NCBI GenBank assembly: GCA_937894115.1
Contig: CALBFP010000042.1
Coordinates: 1 to 40,758 of the forward strand
DNA length: 40,758 bases
Direction of reading: 5' to 3'
Source: an uncultured euryarchaeote
GTDB lineage: Archaea > Thermoplasmatota > Poseidoniia > Poseidoniales > Poseidoniaceae
Part shown: positions 39,927 to 40,758 of the stretch, in pieces
Layout: each line of letters begins with the position of its first letter
Position numbering within the stretch: the stretch's first letter is position 1
Position numbers and translations under genes: made by a program
Notes under the pieces: model-generated
The model's input: only the letters and a program-made list of their open reading frames with translations
Databases searched by the model: none
What the model was told of the DNA's origin: nothing

Positions 39927-39933
39927 TTAAATA
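39927..39933. promoter_or_regulatory. TATA box shared by tRNA-Asp and the aldolase-fold gene
   Basis: TTAAATA sits 35 bases before tRNA-Asp, placing a plus-strand start near 39956, six bases before the mature tRNA. On the minus strand TATTTAAG predicts a start near 39904, about nine bases before the ATG at 39895. It is the only AT box in a GC-rich 66-base gap, so two-way use is likely though unproven. Confidence 0.6.
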
Positions 39934-39961
39934 GCGGTTCCGTTACGGAAGGATGCTTACG

Positions 39962-40033
39962 GCCCGCTTGGTGTAGAGGTTATCATGCAGGATTGTCATT
40001 CCTGCGACCCGGGTTCAATTCCCGGAGCGGGCG
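39962..40033 (+). tRNA. tRNA-Asp (anticodon GTC)
   Basis: The acceptor stem GCCCGCT/AGCGGGC with discriminator G frames a cloverleaf with D arm TGGTGTAGAGGTTATCA, anticodon stem CAGGA/TCCTG, loop TTGTCAT (anticodon GTC) and T arm CCGGGTTCAATTCCCGG. CCA is not encoded and there is no intron. It is convergent with the small zinc-ribbon gene, whose stop is two bases beyond. Confidence 0.96.
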
Positions 40034-40035
40034 CC

Positions 40036-40164
40036 TCACTCCCCGCGCTTGTGAATCGTTACAGATCCGCACACGCGACACCAAACCTTGATTCCGTCAA
40101 TTCGAGGCGTCGCTCCAGCGATATCAATACTGGCCCCGCACTGACATTGGATGACGTTGCGCAT
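40036..40164 (-). CDS. small zinc-ribbon protein
   Basis: A 42-aa open frame: MRNVIQCQCGASIDIAGATP, then RIDGIKVWCRVCGSVTIHKR, GE and stop. Two Cys pairs (CxC at 7/9 and CxxC at 29/32) fit a minimal zinc ribbon like those of ribosomal or polymerase accessory proteins. It starts 31 bases after the stop of the methyltransferase gene on the same strand and ends two bases from tRNA-Asp. No Shine-Dalgarno is evident. The paired Cys spacing and position support a real gene, but its identity is unknown. Confidence 0.55.
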   Translation of the reverse strand: MRNVIQCQCGASIDIAGATPRIDGIKVWCRVCGSVTIHKRGE

Positions 40165-40195
40165 GATACGTGGGGGGGAGTGGTTGTTCATCAAA

Positions 40196-40758
40196 TCAGC
40201 GATTGTTTGCCCTCGATAAGATCAATTCATATCGGTACATCGCTTTTGATGTTGAGAATCCTTTGATCTCCTGAATTTCATATGTTCGAATTGACCTTTT
40301 TGATGCCTGAACCTGCGTGTAGATGTCGCTCAAAACATCGGTTTCTCTATCCACAATTGTCCACCCGCACACCAGTGTTTCTTCATCCTTGAGAAGCGGT
40401 AGAAGTTCAGGCAGGTGTTCTATGCCGTCATGTGGAAGATTTACCAGTAACACATCAGCACAACCTGCGTACTCTGGTCGGGCTGCGGCGAGTTCCCTTG
40501 CATCCATGCAATCGACAAAGTACTCACCTCCTTGTTTCCTCATCTCATGGAATTTCTCCATGTTTGCTGCAAGAAGGCGCTTTGCTGATGGATTCATATC
40601 GTTCACGTAGCTTGCAGATACAAGTTCTGCATTGGAATGCAAAAGGGCCAATGAGGGCCCCACTCCTGCGTATGGATCGCACAAAACAAGCGGTCTGCCT
40701 TTTGTTTGTTTGAATGATTTTACGGCTTCGAATGTGCTTTTTCTCTGTGTGCTTAGGC
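40196..40758 (-). CDS. Trm5/TYW2-like class I SAM methyltransferase (N-terminus outside window)
   Basis: The frame runs off the window edge, leaving about 187 C-terminal residues. The SAM-binding motif LVLCDPYAGVGPSLAL, the acidic loop YVNDMNPSAKRLLAANMEKF (NDMN binding the ribose), FVDCMDAREL, and motif IV VLLVNLPHDGIEHLPELLPL follow the Trm5/TYW2 order. Trm5 methylates N1 of G37 in tRNA; TYW2 acts in wyosine synthesis. The catalytic NLP(H) motif fits this group. Which one it is cannot be decided without the N-terminal domain. The next gene is the 42-aa zinc ribbon. Confidence 0.8.
   Translation of the reverse strand, partial: LSTQRKSTFEAVKSFKQTKGRPLVLCDPYAGVGPSLALLHSNAELVSASYVNDMNPSAKRLLAANMEKFHEMRKQGGEYFVDCMDARELAAARPEYAGCADVLLVNLPHDGIEHLPELLPLLKDEETLVCGWTIVDRETDVLSDIYTQVQASKRSIRTYEIQEIKGFSTSKAMYRYELILSRANNR

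Noticed and set aside
39069-40091. Long plus-strand open frame (340 codons) rich in Ser, Pro and Gly, antisense to the aldolase-fold gene
   Set aside because: It mirrors the repeat and acidic region of the minus-strand gene, runs through the tRNA-Asp gene and has no recognisable domain; the minus-strand frame has a real fold.

Overview
The window reads as a gene-dense, mid-GC chromosomal segment of a marine planktonic euryarchaeon, most likely class Poseidoniia (Marine Group II or III, Thermoplasmatota). Archaeal hallmarks are TFB, both topoisomerase VI subunits, RNA polymerase subunit P, an RFC-type clamp-loader ATPase, a Pcc1-like KEOPS subunit, a stand-alone GMP synthase amidotransferase subunit, a THEP1 NTPase and a Trm5/TYW2-like methyltransferase. 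Starts are preceded by GAGGTGAT-type Shine-Dalgarno sequences and AT-rich TATA boxes. Several surface proteins have a bacterial-style signal peptide and one C-terminal membrane anchor. The taxonomic placement is inference from gene content. Intergenic gaps are short and many convergent genes overlap; no gene-free stretch reaches 300 bases.

Region by region: 1-3900 has a gene tail, a Pcc1-like gene, then hflX with a carboxypeptidase-regulatory-like membrane protein and a beta-propeller protein. 3991-6342 is a sugar-nucleotide/glycan set (RmlA-like nucleotidyltransferase, a short UDP-sugar dehydrogenase, GtrA-like flippase) followed by a convergent DUF2237 gene. 6467-9414 holds two tandem TerB-like genes and an Eco57I/TaqI-like adenine methyltransferase without a visible nuclease. 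9512-12761 has THEP1 NTPase, a small membrane protein, gcvH, RNase HI, GalU and another membrane protein. 12763-17250 (minus) is TFB, a HEAT-like protein and an anchored surface protein. 17389-24522 (plus) has an aconitase-family enzyme with permuted domain order, top6B-top6A, a membrane protein and a winged-helix regulator. 24528-29537 (minus) encodes one 1669-residue surface protein with a von Willebrand A domain inside a beta-propeller blade. 30283-33996 (minus) has a degenerate SdhA/NadB-like flavoprotein, a HIT hydrolase, a glycerolipid acyltransferase and a DUF2299-like protein. 34064-37789 (minus) runs from a protein of three ubiquitin-like repeats, each ending in Gly-Gly, through rpoP (53 aa), an RFC-like ATPase and tRNA-Arg to a membrane protein. 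37872-40758 holds the GMP synthase amidotransferase, a class II aldolase-fold protein with a Pro/Gly minisatellite, tRNA-Asp, a 42-aa zinc ribbon and a partial methyltransferase.

The observation most worth following is the minus-strand gene at 37169-37789. Its product looks like an archaeal polyubiquitin-like precursor: three head-to-tail beta-grasp-like units with VGG at the end of each and one extra residue after the last. It sits upstream of rpoP and an RFC-like gene and shares a TATA-containing intergenic region with the divergent GMP synthase amidotransferase. Next are the vWA insertion in the surface propeller protein, the swivel-first aconitase without a HEAT domain, the flavoprotein that has lost the HPTG active-site motif, and the UDP-sugar dehydrogenase without its C-terminal substrate domain.
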